Source: JAUWGC01 sp963753055 (GTDB taxonomy: Bacteria > Bacteroidota > Bacteroidia > Bacteroidales > B18-G4). Taken from it: a stretch of 64,000 bases of DNA. A model generated the notes under the pieces. That model searched no databases, was not told the origin of the DNA, and saw nothing but the letters and a program-made list of their open reading frames with translations. The stretch spans positions 62,001 through 126,000 of the forward strand of contig CAVWAP010000001.1 in assembly GCA_963753055.1 (NCBI GenBank), read 5' to 3'. The position numbers and the translations under genes are program-made. Shown here one piece after another: positions 36,684 to 45,768 of this stretch; the first letter of the stretch is position 1, and each line of letters opens with the position of its first letter.

Positions 36684-36790
36684 GATGTTCCATGTTCAAT
36701 GTTCCGTGTTCCATGTTCCAGTTATTTGAGATTTGAATATTGAGCATATTTTTATGGTACACGGTACATGGAACCTTGAACATGGAAAAT
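36684..36790. repeat. Intergenic GTTCCATGTTC-type repeat with inverted arms
   Basis: Between folE and fabD the left part is a run of TGTTCCA/TGTTCCG heptamers; the right part is its degenerate inverse. A 12-bp perfect inverted repeat (TTCCATGTTCAA at 36688-36699 and its complement at 36776-36787) brackets a 76-bp spacer. It has no open reading frame. It resembles dispersed palindromic repeats seen in some Bacteroidota genomes; no second copy was noticed in this window. Confidence 0.7.
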
Positions 36791-36828
36791 GATATAACAA
36801 TATCCTTTTTTCATAACGGTTTTATTAA

Positions 36829-36836
36829 TATTTTTG
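36829..36836 (+). promoter_or_regulatory. Putative -7 box (TATTTTTG) for fabD
   Basis: An exact TAnnTTTG match 45 bp upstream of the fabD ATG, right after the repeat region. Confidence 0.45.
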
Positions 36837-36881
36837 CTGTCGATTCAGGGATAGATAATACCAAAGATTAATAGACATTTT

Positions 36882-37766
36882 ATGAGAGCATATGTTTTCC
36901 CCGGTCAGGGGGCACAGTACGTAGGTATGGGTAAAGACCTTTATGAGAAGTCAGCAAAGGCAAAGGAACTTTTTACCAAAGCCAACCAGGTTTTAAAGTT
37001 TGATATCACCGATATCATGTTTGACGGCACTGAAGAAGACCTGAGGCAAACCAGGGTTACCCAACCAGCTATATTTCTCCATTCAGTAATTCTATCCAGC
37101 GTATTAGGCAATGATTTCAAGCCGGATATGGTTGCAGGCCATTCCCTCGGTGAATTTTCGGCACTCGTAGCTAATCAGACCTTATCTTTTGAAGATGGCC
37201 TTCGCCTGGTTTTCAAAAGGGCCATGGCTATGCAGAAGGCATGTGAAGTGGAACCTTCAACCATGGCAGCGATACTTGGGCTGGATGATGAGGTGGTGGA
37301 AAAAACATTGAATGCTATTGATGAGATTGTTGTTCCTGCCAATTATAACAGTCCCGGACAGCTTGTTATATCCGGATCGATCAAGGGTGTTGAGATAGCA
37401 TGTGAGAAATTCACAGAGATAGGTGCCAGGCGTGTTATTCCACTAAAGGTGGGAGGTGCATTCCATTCACCATTGATGGAACCTGCCGGCAATGAGCTCG
37501 CCAAGGCAATCACTGAGACAAAATTCAAAAAAGGCATATGCCCGATCTACCAGAATGTGACAGGCCAGTCGGTGACAGATCCCGAGATCATCAAGAAGAA
37601 CCTGGTTGCGCAGCTTACCTCACCGGTGAGGTGGACACAGATTTCCAAGAACATGATTGCGGACGGTGCCACCGAGGTGATCGAGGTTGGCCCTGGGACA
37701 GTCCTGCAGGGGCTTGTCAGGAAAGTGAAAAAAGATATTAATGCATACAGCGCAGTCTACGAATAG
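36882..37766 (+). CDS. fabD: Malonyl-CoA--acyl carrier protein transacylase
   Basis: A 294-residue cytosolic enzyme that loads malonyl groups on ACP for fatty acid synthesis. Seen: FPGQGAQYVGMGKDLY at the N-terminus, the nucleophilic serine in VAGHSLGEFSALVA near residue 90, the malonyl-binding arginine in FKRAMAMQ near 115, and the catalytic His region VGGAFHSPLMEPA near 200. Normal length. It converges on rfbB with 8 bp between stops and no clear terminator. Confidence 0.98.
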   Translation: MRAYVFPGQGAQYVGMGKDLYEKSAKAKELFTKANQVLKFDITDIMFDGTEEDLRQTRVTQPAIFLHSVILSSVLGNDFKPDMVAGHSLGEFSALVANQTLSFEDGLRLVFKRAMAMQKACEVEPSTMAAILGLDDEVVEKTLNAIDEIVVPANYNSPGQLVISGSIKGVEIACEKFTEIGARRVIPLKVGGAFHSPLMEPAGNELAKAITETKFKKGICPIYQNVTGQSVTDPEIIKKNLVAQLTSPVRWTQISKNMIADGATEVIEVGPGTVLQGLVRKVKKDINAYSAVYE

Positions 37767-37774
37767 CCTGGCAA

Positions 37775-38827
37775 TTACCTTTTACCATATTGATTTTCAT
37801 AGTACTTCAGATAGGCTCCACTGGTGAGGTTCTGAAGCCATGCCTCATGATCTAAATACCATTCTACTGTTTTTTTAAGCCCTTCCTTGAAGTCCAGTGA
37901 TGGCTCCCAGCCAAGGTGCTCTTTAATCTTAGATGCATCAATCGCATAGCGCAAATCGTGTCCGGCCCTGTCCTTGACATAAGTGATCAAGCCAGCGCTT
38001 GTACCTGCTTCCCTGCCAAGCTTCTCATCCATGATTTCACAGAGCAGCATGATCAGTTCAATGTTTTGCCATTCATTGTTGCCACCGATGTTATAGGTTT
38101 CCCCTGTTTTTCCTTTATGAAAAACCAGGTCGATAGCATTAGCATGATCTTCAACATAAAGCCAGTCACGGACATTTTCCCCTTTACCATAGATGGGAAT
38201 TGGTTTCATATGCTTGATGTTGTTGATGGCCAGCGGGACCAACTTCTCAGGAAACTGATAAGGCCCATAGTTGTTGGAGCAGTTTGAGATGACCACCGGT
38301 AAGTTATAAGTGTGATAATAAGCGCGTACAAGGTGGTCTGAACTGGCTTTTGACGCGGAGTACGGACTCCTGGGATCATAAGCAGTGGATTCCTTAAACA
38401 GCCCGGAATCACCTAGAGAACCATAAACTTCATCAGTAGAGATGTGATAAAAGAGTTTGTTATTATAATCTCCATCCCAGATCTTTTTGGCAGCATTTAA
38501 TAAATTTACTGTTCCGACAATATTGGCAAAGATGAATTCAGTGGGATTTAAGATGGAACGATCGACATGTGATTCTGCTGCAAGGTGTATGACTCCATCG
38601 AACCGTTTTTCATCGAAGAGCTTATTGATGAAGGCCTCATCAGTGATATCACCTTTAACAAAGGTATAGTTCTGCTTGTCCTCAACATCCTTCAGATTCT
38701 CAAGGTTACCGGCATAAGTCAGTTTGTCAATATTAGTGTACTGATCTTCAGGGTATTTGTTAACCATGTATCTGACAACATGTGAACCGATAAATCCGGC
38801 ACCGCCGGTGATAAGTATTTTTTTCAT
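37775..38827 (-). CDS. rfbB: dTDP-glucose 4,6-dehydratase
   Basis: A 350-residue short-chain dehydrogenase/reductase of the extended type. Motifs: GGAGFIGSHVV near residue 8, HLAAESHVDRSI near 82, HISTDEVYGSLGDSG near 130 (Thr-Asp-Glu catalytic set) and YSASKASSDHLVRAYYHTY near 158 (Tyr-x3-Lys). It yields dTDP-4-keto-6-deoxyglucose, precursor of rhamnose and amino-deoxysugars. It follows galE by 10 bp; no rfbA, rfbC or rfbD gene is nearby, so in this cluster the keto sugar may feed the DegT aminotransferase instead of rhamnose. Confidence 0.96.
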   Translation of the reverse strand: MKKILITGGAGFIGSHVVRYMVNKYPEDQYTNIDKLTYAGNLENLKDVEDKQNYTFVKGDITDEAFINKLFDEKRFDGVIHLAAESHVDRSILNPTEFIFANIVGTVNLLNAAKKIWDGDYNNKLFYHISTDEVYGSLGDSGLFKESTAYDPRSPYSASKASSDHLVRAYYHTYNLPVVISNCSNNYGPYQFPEKLVPLAINNIKHMKPIPIYGKGENVRDWLYVEDHANAIDLVFHKGKTGETYNIGGNNEWQNIELIMLLCEIMDEKLGREAGTSAGLITYVKDRAGHDLRYAIDASKIKEHLGWEPSLDFKEGLKKTVEWYLDHEAWLQNLTSGAYLKYYENQYGKR

Positions 38828-38837
38828 GCTTAGATTA

Positions 38838-39860
38838 TTAATTGTTTTTTTCGTATAATGCCAGTTCCCAGGCCCAGGCCGACTTCATCATCTCCTCAAT
38901 ACCCAGTCTTGCTTCCCATCCCAGTTCCTGATTGGCAAAAGTTGTATCAGCCCAAACCTTTTCAATATCACCTTTTCTTCTGTCGGCAAACTGGTAATTC
39001 AGCTTCTGTCCGGATACCTTCTCGAACGCATTGATCACTTCCAGGACCGTGAACCCATTCCCAGTCCCAAGGTTAAAGACTTCGAACGGAGCCTTGCTTT
39101 TGCTTGCAAGCATCCTGTTGACAGCTACCACATGTGCTTTTGCAAGGTCGACAACATGTATATAATCCCTGATAGCAGTGCCGTCGTGAGTATTGTAATC
39201 CTGTCCGAAAACACGGAGATGTTCTCTCTTGCCTATGGCAGTTTGCGTGATGTAGGGGACCAGGTTATCGGGCACTCCAAGAGGCAGCTCACCTATTTTA
39301 GCTGTGCTATGTGCTCCTATAGGATTAAAATAGCGCAGTGAAATAGCATTCAGGATGCCAGTATTCACAGTGTCCCTGATGATATCTTCTGAAATCTTTT
39401 TTGTATTTCCGTAAGGTGACTCAGCCTGCTGAAGTGGTGCTTGTTCACTCACCGGGAGCTCGTCTGGTTGTCCGTAGACAGTACAGGAAGACGAAAAGAC
39501 AAAGTTGCGGATGTTGAATTGCTGTAACGCATTCAATAAGTTTACCAGCGAACTGATATTATTGTTATAGTACAGCAGGGGTTTTTCAACTGATTCTCCG
39601 ACAGCTTTCAGCGCTGCAAAATGTATCACACCGGCAATATCCTTATGTTTTTCAATGCAAGTAATAGTGTCTTTGGGATCTACAAGGTCGAGTTTTTCAA
39701 ATACAGGACGCTTATTGGTAATCTCCTCGATATGGTCAACAACTTCTTTCTTGCTGTTGCAAAGGTTATCAATGATGACAACCTCAAATCCTTCTTCCTG
39801 CAGTTCAACAACAGTGTGTGAACCAATGTATCCTGTACCGCCAGTGACAAGAATCTTCAT
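38838..39860 (-). CDS. galE: UDP-glucose 4-epimerase
   Basis: A 340-residue NAD-dependent epimerase. Seen: KILVTGGTGYIGSHTVVEL at the N-terminus, HFAALKAVGESVEKPL near 80, SSSCTVYGQPDELPVSE near 122 and YGNTKKISEDI near 147 (Tyr-x3-Lys), and RYFNPIGAH near 178. It interconverts UDP-glucose and UDP-galactose (or the N-acetyl forms). The start at 39860 (MKILVTGG) is preferred to the longer frame from 39893, which would run into the aminotransferase gene. Confidence 0.96.
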   Translation of the reverse strand: MKILVTGGTGYIGSHTVVELQEEGFEVVIIDNLCNSKKEVVDHIEEITNKRPVFEKLDLVDPKDTITCIEKHKDIAGVIHFAALKAVGESVEKPLLYYNNNISSLVNLLNALQQFNIRNFVFSSSCTVYGQPDELPVSEQAPLQQAESPYGNTKKISEDIIRDTVNTGILNAISLRYFNPIGAHSTAKIGELPLGVPDNLVPYITQTAIGKREHLRVFGQDYNTHDGTAIRDYIHVVDLAKAHVVAVNRMLASKSKAPFEVFNLGTGNGFTVLEVINAFEKVSGQKLNYQFADRRKGDIEKVWADTTFANQELGWEARLGIEEMMKSAWAWELALYEKNN

Positions 39861-39873
39861 TTCCTGGTTATTA

Positions 39874-41004
39874 TTAGAGATCGGCATATTCAAGAACAGC
39901 AGAAGTGATGTACTTCAATTGCTCTTCATCCAATTCAGTGCTCATTGGTAAAGATACGACTCTTTTGGCTGCTTCTTCTGTAATTGGCAGGTCCCCTTCT
40001 TTATATCTCGGGCTCAGATATGCTTCCTGCAGGTGCAGGGGTACGGGATAGTAAACCGCTGCCGGGATGTCTTTACTGTTTAAATGCTGCAGCAAGCCAT
40101 CACGATCAATGTCTTTTGTTATTAAAGTATATTGATGAAAAACATGGGTTGACTTTTCATACTTTGCCGGGACTTTCAGTTTGGGATGGTCCTTGAAGGC
40201 ATTGTTGTAATAGTCGGCAGCCCTGTTTCTTTCTTGCGCATAATCATCAAGGTATTGCAGTTTAACTTTAAGCACCGCTGCCTGTACACTGTCAAGCCTG
40301 GAGTTAACACCTATCATATCGTGATAATAGCGGACTTTCATCCCATGGTTGACAATGGCACTCATATCCTCAGCAAGCTTATCATCATTGGTGAAGATGG
40401 CTCCACCATCACCATAGCATCCAAGGTTTTTTGAAGGGAAGAACGAAGTACAACCAATATCGCCTATAGTACCCGCTTTCTTCCTTGATCCATCCGCAAA
40501 AGTATAATCGGCTCCAATGGCCTGGCAAGCATCCTCGATGATGAAAAGATTGTGCTTGTCAGCTATTTCTATAATACGCTCCATCTCAGCACATTGTCCG
40601 AAAAGGTGAACAGGGACAATGGCTTTGGTATCGGGCGTGATTGCTTTCTCGATCGCTTCAGGATCGATATTGAAAGTATCCGGATCCATGTCGACCAGGA
40701 TAGGTTTTAGTCCAAGTACAGCAATCACCTCTGCTGTTGCGATAAAGGTGAATGATGCTGTGATCACCTCATCACCTGGTTTAAGTCCCAGGGCCATCAT
40801 AGAAACCATCAAGGCATCTGTGCCATTGGCACAGGGTATGACATGTTTTACATCCAGGTATTTTTCCATGTCGGCCTGGAATGATTTCACTGCCGGTCCG
40901 TTGATAAATGCGCAGGAATCTATTACTTCGTGAATTGACTGGTCTATCTCATCTTTTATTTTCAGGTATTGGTTGCGCAGGTCAACCATCTGGATCTTTT
41001 TCAT
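39874..41004 (-). CDS. DegT/DnrJ/EryC1/StrS family sugar aminotransferase
   Basis: A 376-residue PLP enzyme. Visible: NGTDALMVSMMALGLKPGDE near residue 60, the PLP-ring-stacking and Asp segment FIIEDACQAIGADY near 155, the PLP lysine in TSFFPSKNLGCYGDGG near 186, and NSRLDSVQAAVLKVKLQYLD near 230. Such enzymes add an amino group to keto-deoxysugar nucleotides for surface glycans; the neighbouring rfbB could supply dTDP-4-keto-6-deoxyglucose, although 3-keto substrates are equally possible. It leads the three-gene operon DegT - galE - rfbB and is preceded by a TAnnTTTG box. Confidence 0.93.
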   Translation of the reverse strand: MKKIQMVDLRNQYLKIKDEIDQSIHEVIDSCAFINGPAVKSFQADMEKYLDVKHVIPCANGTDALMVSMMALGLKPGDEVITASFTFIATAEVIAVLGLKPILVDMDPDTFNIDPEAIEKAITPDTKAIVPVHLFGQCAEMERIIEIADKHNLFIIEDACQAIGADYTFADGSRKKAGTIGDIGCTSFFPSKNLGCYGDGGAIFTNDDKLAEDMSAIVNHGMKVRYYHDMIGVNSRLDSVQAAVLKVKLQYLDDYAQERNRAADYYNNAFKDHPKLKVPAKYEKSTHVFHQYTLITKDIDRDGLLQHLNSKDIPAAVYYPVPLHLQEAYLSPRYKEGDLPITEEAAKRVVSLPMSTELDEEQLKYITSAVLEYADL

Positions 41005-41049
41005 ATAGTGGAATAATTAAAGCTTTGTTATTCTGACTTTTTGGAGATG

Positions 41050-41057
41050 CAAATTTA
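41050..41057 (-). promoter_or_regulatory. Putative -7 box (TAAATTTG) for the DegT-galE-rfbB operon
   Basis: An exact minus-strand TAnnTTTG match 45 bp upstream of the DegT start, in the divergent gap 41005-41128. Confidence 0.5.
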
Positions 41058-41111
41058 TGTAATATCCTATATCAAAACGAGAGGCAAGTATAAAAATTAT
41101 ACTGATTTACC

Positions 41112-41119
41112 TATCTTTG
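41112..41119 (+). promoter_or_regulatory. Putative -7 box (TATCTTTG) facing the outer-membrane protein gene
   Basis: An exact plus-strand match only 9 bp upstream of the ATG at 41129; if used, the transcript would be nearly leaderless. Confidence 0.4.
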
Positions 41120-41128
41120 CGTTGTCTT

Positions 41129-41902
41129 ATGGTTAATGGAAAAGTATTGAGAAAGATTATCCTGATAGTATCCTGTTTTATCATTTTGCACACCAATGCC
41201 CAGGTGAGCCTGAAGGACAGCTCAATCTTCATGCCCATCATTTATGCCTCGTATGGTTATTTTATACCGGGTGGTGACATGGCTGACAGGTTCAATAACA
41301 ACTCATCCATTGCTTTTGGAGTTCAGATTAAGACCGTGTCGAACTGGACCTTCGGGCTTGAGTACAATCATTTGTGGTCCAGTAGTATTAATGATGGGGA
41401 TTCCATTCTGAAGCATGTCCTGACTTCGGATGGACAATTAATTGATATCGGCGGCCTGTATGCTGTATTTGACCTGTTTGGAAGGGCATTCACCATCACC
41501 GGACAGGTTGGAAAGGTCATTCCTGTTTTTTCACCTAATCCTAACTCAGGCATTCTGCTTAAGGCCGGCATTGGATATATGCAGCATTGGGTCAGGATAC
41601 AGGTCAAGGAGCAGGAATCGGTTCCCTGGCTTGATGGTGACTACAATAAGGGATATGACAAGTTAAGCTCCGGGTTGGTGCTGAGCCAGTTTATCGGTTA
41701 TTCATATGTCGGCAGTACACGTGTATTGAATTTCTTCGGTGGATTTGAATTTTCCCAGGGGTTTACCAAGAACCAAAGGGATATTGATTTTGATACAGGG
41801 ATGAAGGATGATAAGAGCCGGATCGATCTTTTCTTCGGGGCCAGGATAGGCTGGATGATACCTATTTACCGCAAGACCACATCAGGGTATTATTTTTATT
41901 AA
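41129..41902 (+). CDS. Probable outer-membrane beta-barrel protein, function unknown
   Basis: A 257-residue exported protein. After a signal peptide (RKIILIVSCFIILHTNAQ) come alternating aromatic strands such as IYASYGYFIPGGDMADRFNN, TFGLEYNHLW and FFGARIGWMIPIY, ending in the aromatic GYYFY, all of which suit an outer-membrane barrel; the PGGDMADRF start is shared by similar Bacteroidota proteins I have seen next to kdtA. The role is unknown. The ATG at 41129 is used; the frame is open four codons earlier from a TTG that lies in the promoter box. It is 11 bp from waaA and likely co-transcribed. Confidence 0.75.
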   Translation: MVNGKVLRKIILIVSCFIILHTNAQVSLKDSSIFMPIIYASYGYFIPGGDMADRFNNNSSIAFGVQIKTVSNWTFGLEYNHLWSSSINDGDSILKHVLTSDGQLIDIGGLYAVFDLFGRAFTITGQVGKVIPVFSPNPNSGILLKAGIGYMQHWVRIQVKEQESVPWLDGDYNKGYDKLSSGLVLSQFIGYSYVGSTRVLNFFGGFEFSQGFTKNQRDIDFDTGMKDDKSRIDLFFGARIGWMIPIYRKTTSGYYFY

Positions 41903-41913
41903 TCCGTAACCCT

Positions 41914-43122
41914 ATGTCTCTGCTTTATAATATTAGTATTCACTTATACCTTCTTGCAATCCGTGTTTCCTGTATTTTCAATGAAAAAGCAAGACTCTGG
42001 GTACGTGGGAGGAAGGGCTTGCTATCTCAACTGTCTTCAATCAACCCTGCCCAAAAGCCTGTAATCTGGGTACATTGTGCATCATTGGGGGAATTTGAGC
42101 AAGGCAGGCCGGTAATAGAGGCTTTAAAAAAGGATTACCCGGATCATTTTATGTTATTGACATTCTTCTCACCTTCAGGCTATGAGATCAGGAAGGATTA
42201 TGATCAGGTTGACCTGGTGACTTACCTGCCGATAGATACAAAGAAGAATGCCAGGATATTTCTTGATCGTGTCAGGCCTGACCTTGCGTTGTTTGTCAAG
42301 TATGAATTCTGGTTTAATTATATCCAGGAGATGGCTGGCAGAGACATTCCGTCAGTAGTGATCTCCGCCAATTTCCGAAAGGACCAGCATTTTTTTAAAT
42401 GGTACGGAGCATGGTTCAGAAAAAAACTTAAATTAATCGATGCGGTTTTCGTCCAGAGGGAAGATTCCGGGAATTTGTTGCAATCAATTGGTTATGAGGA
42501 TGTTTTTGTAAGCGGTGATACCAGGTTTGACCAGGTAGCCTCCATCGCTTCCAAAGCCGAGGAAATTGAATTCGTGAAGGAATTTAAAGGGAACCAAACC
42601 CTAGTCCTGGCAGGAAGTACTTGGCCCAAAGATGAAGAGATCATCTTATCCGCATTCTATGCAATCAAGGACAGGATGAAACTGGTTATTGCACCACATG
42701 AGGTTCATCCGGAAAGAATCAGGCAACTGAAATTATTGGTAAAGGATACCAATATCCTCATAATTGATACCATTGGATTACTTTCCAGGCTATACAGGTA
42801 CGCAGATATAGCCTATATTGGAGGAGGTTTCGGTGCCGGGATCCACAATACCCTGGAAGCTGCCGCTTATGGCTGCCCGGTGATCTTCGGGCCCAATTAC
42901 GAGAAGTTCAAGGAAGCTGTTGAGTTAATCGAATTAGGAGGGGCGTTCAGTATTACGGATGCAAAACAATTAGACGAGTTATTTGTCAAGTTTGAAAGTG
43001 AAGCAGATGCCAGGCAGAAAGCTGCTGAAATAGCTGGAAAATATGTTGAAGAAAACCAGGGAGCCACGGCACTCATCCTGGGAGAATTGGATAAGATTAT
43101 CAGAAAAAAACATAAATCATGA
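41914..43122 (+). CDS. waaA: 3-deoxy-D-manno-octulosonic acid (Kdo) transferase
   Basis: A 402-residue inner-membrane-associated glycosyltransferase (GT30) that adds Kdo to lipid A precursor. Seen: an N-terminal hydrophobic anchor, IWVHCASLGEFEQGRPVIEA near residue 50 with the catalytic Glu, KYEFWFNYIQEMAGRDIP near 130, GSTWPKDEEIILSAF near 230 and AYIGGGFGAGIHNTLEAAAY near 300. Length fits. The stop overlaps the aminopeptidase ATG by 4 bp. Confidence 0.95.
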   Translation: MSLLYNISIHLYLLAIRVSCIFNEKARLWVRGRKGLLSQLSSINPAQKPVIWVHCASLGEFEQGRPVIEALKKDYPDHFMLLTFFSPSGYEIRKDYDQVDLVTYLPIDTKKNARIFLDRVRPDLALFVKYEFWFNYIQEMAGRDIPSVVISANFRKDQHFFKWYGAWFRKKLKLIDAVFVQREDSGNLLQSIGYEDVFVSGDTRFDQVASIASKAEEIEFVKEFKGNQTLVLAGSTWPKDEEIILSAFYAIKDRMKLVIAPHEVHPERIRQLKLLVKDTNILIIDTIGLLSRLYRYADIAYIGGGFGAGIHNTLEAAAYGCPVIFGPNYEKFKEAVELIELGGAFSITDAKQLDELFVKFESEADARQKAAEIAGKYVEENQGATALILGELDKIIRKKHKS

Positions 43123-44549
43123 AAAATATCATTAAAAGCATATCAAAAGTTCCTGAAAACGTGCACCTTGTGTATATGATTTATACCAAGGAGGAACTAA
43201 AGAAACTAAACCTCAAAAAGGAAGAGCTGAAATATGCTCAATCCAGGTATGAAAAAGACAAACCTGTCTTGATTACCATCAACCGTTATGATCACTGGAT
43301 TTTCATCCAGGTTGTCAAGCTAGACAATAATAAGAGCAAGCTGTTGGAGGGGGTAAGAAAGGCAGGAAACCAGGTTCAGGCCCTTATCAATAAAAACAGG
43401 ATTGAAAATATACACATTTTCGACATCAGAGAAAACCAGGAAGTATTGCTTGCAATGGCCGAGGGCATGGCATTAGGCAATTACCAGTTTATTCAGTACA
43501 GGAAGAACGAAGAAAATGAGGTCCATACATTAAAATCCATTTACCTGCCTCTGAAGGCTAAGGATATTAAGGAGGTGAATATCCTTGTTGATGCTGTTTA
43601 TCAATGCAGGGACCTTGTCAACGAACCATTAGTTCACCTTAATGCAGTTGGACTGGCCAACCGGATTGTCAAGATGGGAGAGGCCAGCGGGGCCAAAGTT
43701 GAGGTGTTGAATAAGAAAAAGATAGAATCACTGAAAATGGGTGGGTTGCTGGCGGTAAACAAAGGAAGCATTGACCCGCCGACGTTTACCATCATGGAGT
43801 GGAAGCCTGAAAATGCTGTTAATGGATCACCATACATATTCGTTGGGAAAGGTGTTGTGTTTGATACTGGTGGGATGAATATTAAGATTGGTAGTTACAT
43901 GGATACCATGAAATGTGATATGGCCGGTGCGGCTACCATGGCTTCCGTGGTATACGCTATTGCTATGGCCAAGCTGCCGGTTCATGTGATCGCCCTGATC
44001 CCTGCAACTGACAACAGACCAGACGGTAATGCTTATGTGCCGGGAGACATCATTAAAATGTTCAATGGTATGACCGTGGAGGTACTGAATACGGATGCTG
44101 AAGGCCGGATGATCCTGGCGGATGCACTGAGTTATGCGATCAAGTATAAGCCAAAGCTTGTGTTTAATGCAGCCACCCTCACAGGTGCGGCAAGCAAAGC
44201 TATTGGCATGTATGGGATTGTAGCCATGGAGGCCAGGGCAGGGGATGATATGAAATCATTGAAAGAAAGCGGTGAGAGAGTATATGAACGGATTGCGGAA
44301 TTCCCTTTCTGGGATGAGTATGGAGAATTGATCAAGTCAAAAGTAGCTGATATAAAGAATATTGGTGGTGTTGATGCCGGTATGATCACAGCAGGTAAGT
44401 TCCTGGAGAAGTTTACCGATTATCCATTTATCCACCTGGATATCGCAGGGCCAGCTTATATTGAAAAAGATGACAGCTACCGCACAGCCGGTGGGACAGG
44501 AATAGGGGTAAGGCTGCTGTTTGATTTTGTAAAGCATGTCAGTATTTAA
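43119..44549 (+). CDS. Leucyl aminopeptidase family (M17) protein
   Basis: A 476-residue M17 metallopeptidase. N-terminal macro-like domain (1-160), catalytic domain with FVGKGVVFDTGGMNIKIG near 245 (Lys and Asp ligands), MKCDMAGAATMASVVYAI near 265 (Asp), and the signature EVLNTDAEGRMILADALSYA near 325 (Asp, Glu and catalytic Arg). All metal ligands seem present. It releases N-terminal residues from peptides in the cytosol. The 4-bp overlap (ATGA) with waaA suggests coupling. Confidence 0.92.
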   Translation: MKNIIKSISKVPENVHLVYMIYTKEELKKLNLKKEELKYAQSRYEKDKPVLITINRYDHWIFIQVVKLDNNKSKLLEGVRKAGNQVQALINKNRIENIHIFDIRENQEVLLAMAEGMALGNYQFIQYRKNEENEVHTLKSIYLPLKAKDIKEVNILVDAVYQCRDLVNEPLVHLNAVGLANRIVKMGEASGAKVEVLNKKKIESLKMGGLLAVNKGSIDPPTFTIMEWKPENAVNGSPYIFVGKGVVFDTGGMNIKIGSYMDTMKCDMAGAATMASVVYAIAMAKLPVHVIALIPATDNRPDGNAYVPGDIIKMFNGMTVEVLNTDAEGRMILADALSYAIKYKPKLVFNAATLTGAASKAIGMYGIVAMEARAGDDMKSLKESGERVYERIAEFPFWDEYGELIKSKVADIKNIGGVDAGMITAGKFLEKFTDYPFIHLDIAGPAYIEKDDSYRTAGGTGIGVRLLFDFVKHVSI

Positions 44550-44590
44550 TTATAACTTAAATTTGCTGTTTATATTAGTAAAGAAATTAT

Positions 44591-45754
44591 ATGACACCTG
44601 AGCAAAAACCGATATTGGATAAGGTAAGTGTTGGGATAACACATGGTGATATCAACGGGATCAGCTATGAAATTATCCTCAAGGCTTTGCAGGACCAAAG
44701 GATCTTTGAACTTTTCACACCGATTGTATACGGACATTCTAAAGTTGCTGCTTATTACAGGAACAGCGTAAATCTTCCAGAATTTAACTTCAACCTGATT
44801 AAGAGTCCCGAAAAGGCCCATCCAAGGAAGCCAAATCTGATTAATATATCAGAGAATGAGGTTAAGATAGAGATGGGTAACCCATCCGTGATTGCAGGCG
44901 AACTGGCGGTGCAGTCGCTGGAGATGGCAGCGAAGGATCTTAAAGATGGAAAAATTGATGTTGTCGTAACGGCCCCTATCAACAAGCATAGCATCCAATC
45001 TGATCATTTTCATTTTCCCGGGCATACAGAGTTCTTTGCCGAGCGCTTTGAGACCAGCAACTACCTGATGCTCATGGTGAGCGATCAACTACGCATGGGA
45101 GTGGCTACATCACACATAGCTCTAAAAGACGTTTCGTCACAATTAACTTTTGAGCTTCTCGAATCAAAGATACGGGTAATGAATGAAGGCCTGAGAAGGG
45201 ATTTTGGTATCAGAAAACCTAAGATCGCTGTACTTGGGCTAAATCCTCATGCCGGAGAGGAAGGTCTTTTAGGTAAGGAAGAGAACGATGTGATCATCCC
45301 GGTAATAAAAAAGCTGACAGGGGAAGATATATTGGCTTATGGACCCTTCCCTGCTGATGGGTTTTTTGGTTCTGATGCTTTTAAAAAATATGATGGTATC
45401 CTGGCCATGTATCACGACCAGGGCCTGGTCCCTTTCAAATTAATGGCTTTCAAAAATGGTGTGAATTATACCATGGGATTACCGATCATCCGTACTTCAC
45501 CTGCTCATGGCACAGCCTTCGAACTGGCCGGTAAAAATGCGGCCTCCCCGGATCCATTGCGTGCTGCAATGTACCTTGCCGTCGATATTTTCCGGAAGAG
45601 AAAAGAGTTTCTAGAGGTTAATAAAGAGCCTTTGCCTTACAATTTGATGGAGGAGGAGATGAATAAGGAGAACAACGAGGAGAACAACGAGGAGAACAAC
45701 GAGGAGAACAACGAGGAGAACAACGAGGAGAACAACAAGGAGAACGGCCAGTAA
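44591..45754 (+). CDS. pdxA: 4-hydroxythreonine-4-phosphate dehydrogenase with an Asn/Glu repeat tail
   Basis: A 387-residue enzyme of pyridoxal-5'-phosphate synthesis (DXP-dependent branch). Seen: VGITHGDINGISYEIILKAL near residue 15, VVTAPINKHSIQ near 122, FPGHTEFFAERF near 140 (metal His), LGLNPHAGEEGLLGKEE near 217 and MYHDQGLVPFKLMAF near 275. The normal enzyme ends about residue 355; the remaining tail is a tandem NNEE repeat encoded by a 12-bp DNA repeat. In P5P synthesis this enzyme works upstream of PdxJ, which uses DXP, also a substrate of Dxr. Confidence 0.96.
   Translation: MTPEQKPILDKVSVGITHGDINGISYEIILKALQDQRIFELFTPIVYGHSKVAAYYRNSVNLPEFNFNLIKSPEKAHPRKPNLINISENEVKIEMGNPSVIAGELAVQSLEMAAKDLKDGKIDVVVTAPINKHSIQSDHFHFPGHTEFFAERFETSNYLMLMVSDQLRMGVATSHIALKDVSSQLTFELLESKIRVMNEGLRRDFGIRKPKIAVLGLNPHAGEEGLLGKEENDVIIPVIKKLTGEDILAYGPFPADGFFGSDAFKKYDGILAMYHDQGLVPFKLMAFKNGVNYTMGLPIIRTSPAHGTAFELAGKNAASPDPLRAAMYLAVDIFRKRKEFLEVNKEPLPYNLMEEEMNKENNEENNEENNEENNEENNEENNKENGQ
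45665..45745 (+). repeat. 12-bp tandem repeat (GAGGAGAACAAC), about 6.75 copies, inside the pdxA 3' end
   Basis: Six full units plus nine bases; the first and last units begin AAG instead of GAG. It stays in frame and codes for Glu-Glu-Asn-Asn. The inner copies are identical, pointing to recent slippage expansion. Confidence 0.95.
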
Positions 45755-45768
45755 TGCCGTAAGAATTT

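Noticed and set aside
36684..36790. CRISPR array
   Set aside because: The units are 7 bp and adjacent or inverted, with no regular spacers and no cas genes nearby.
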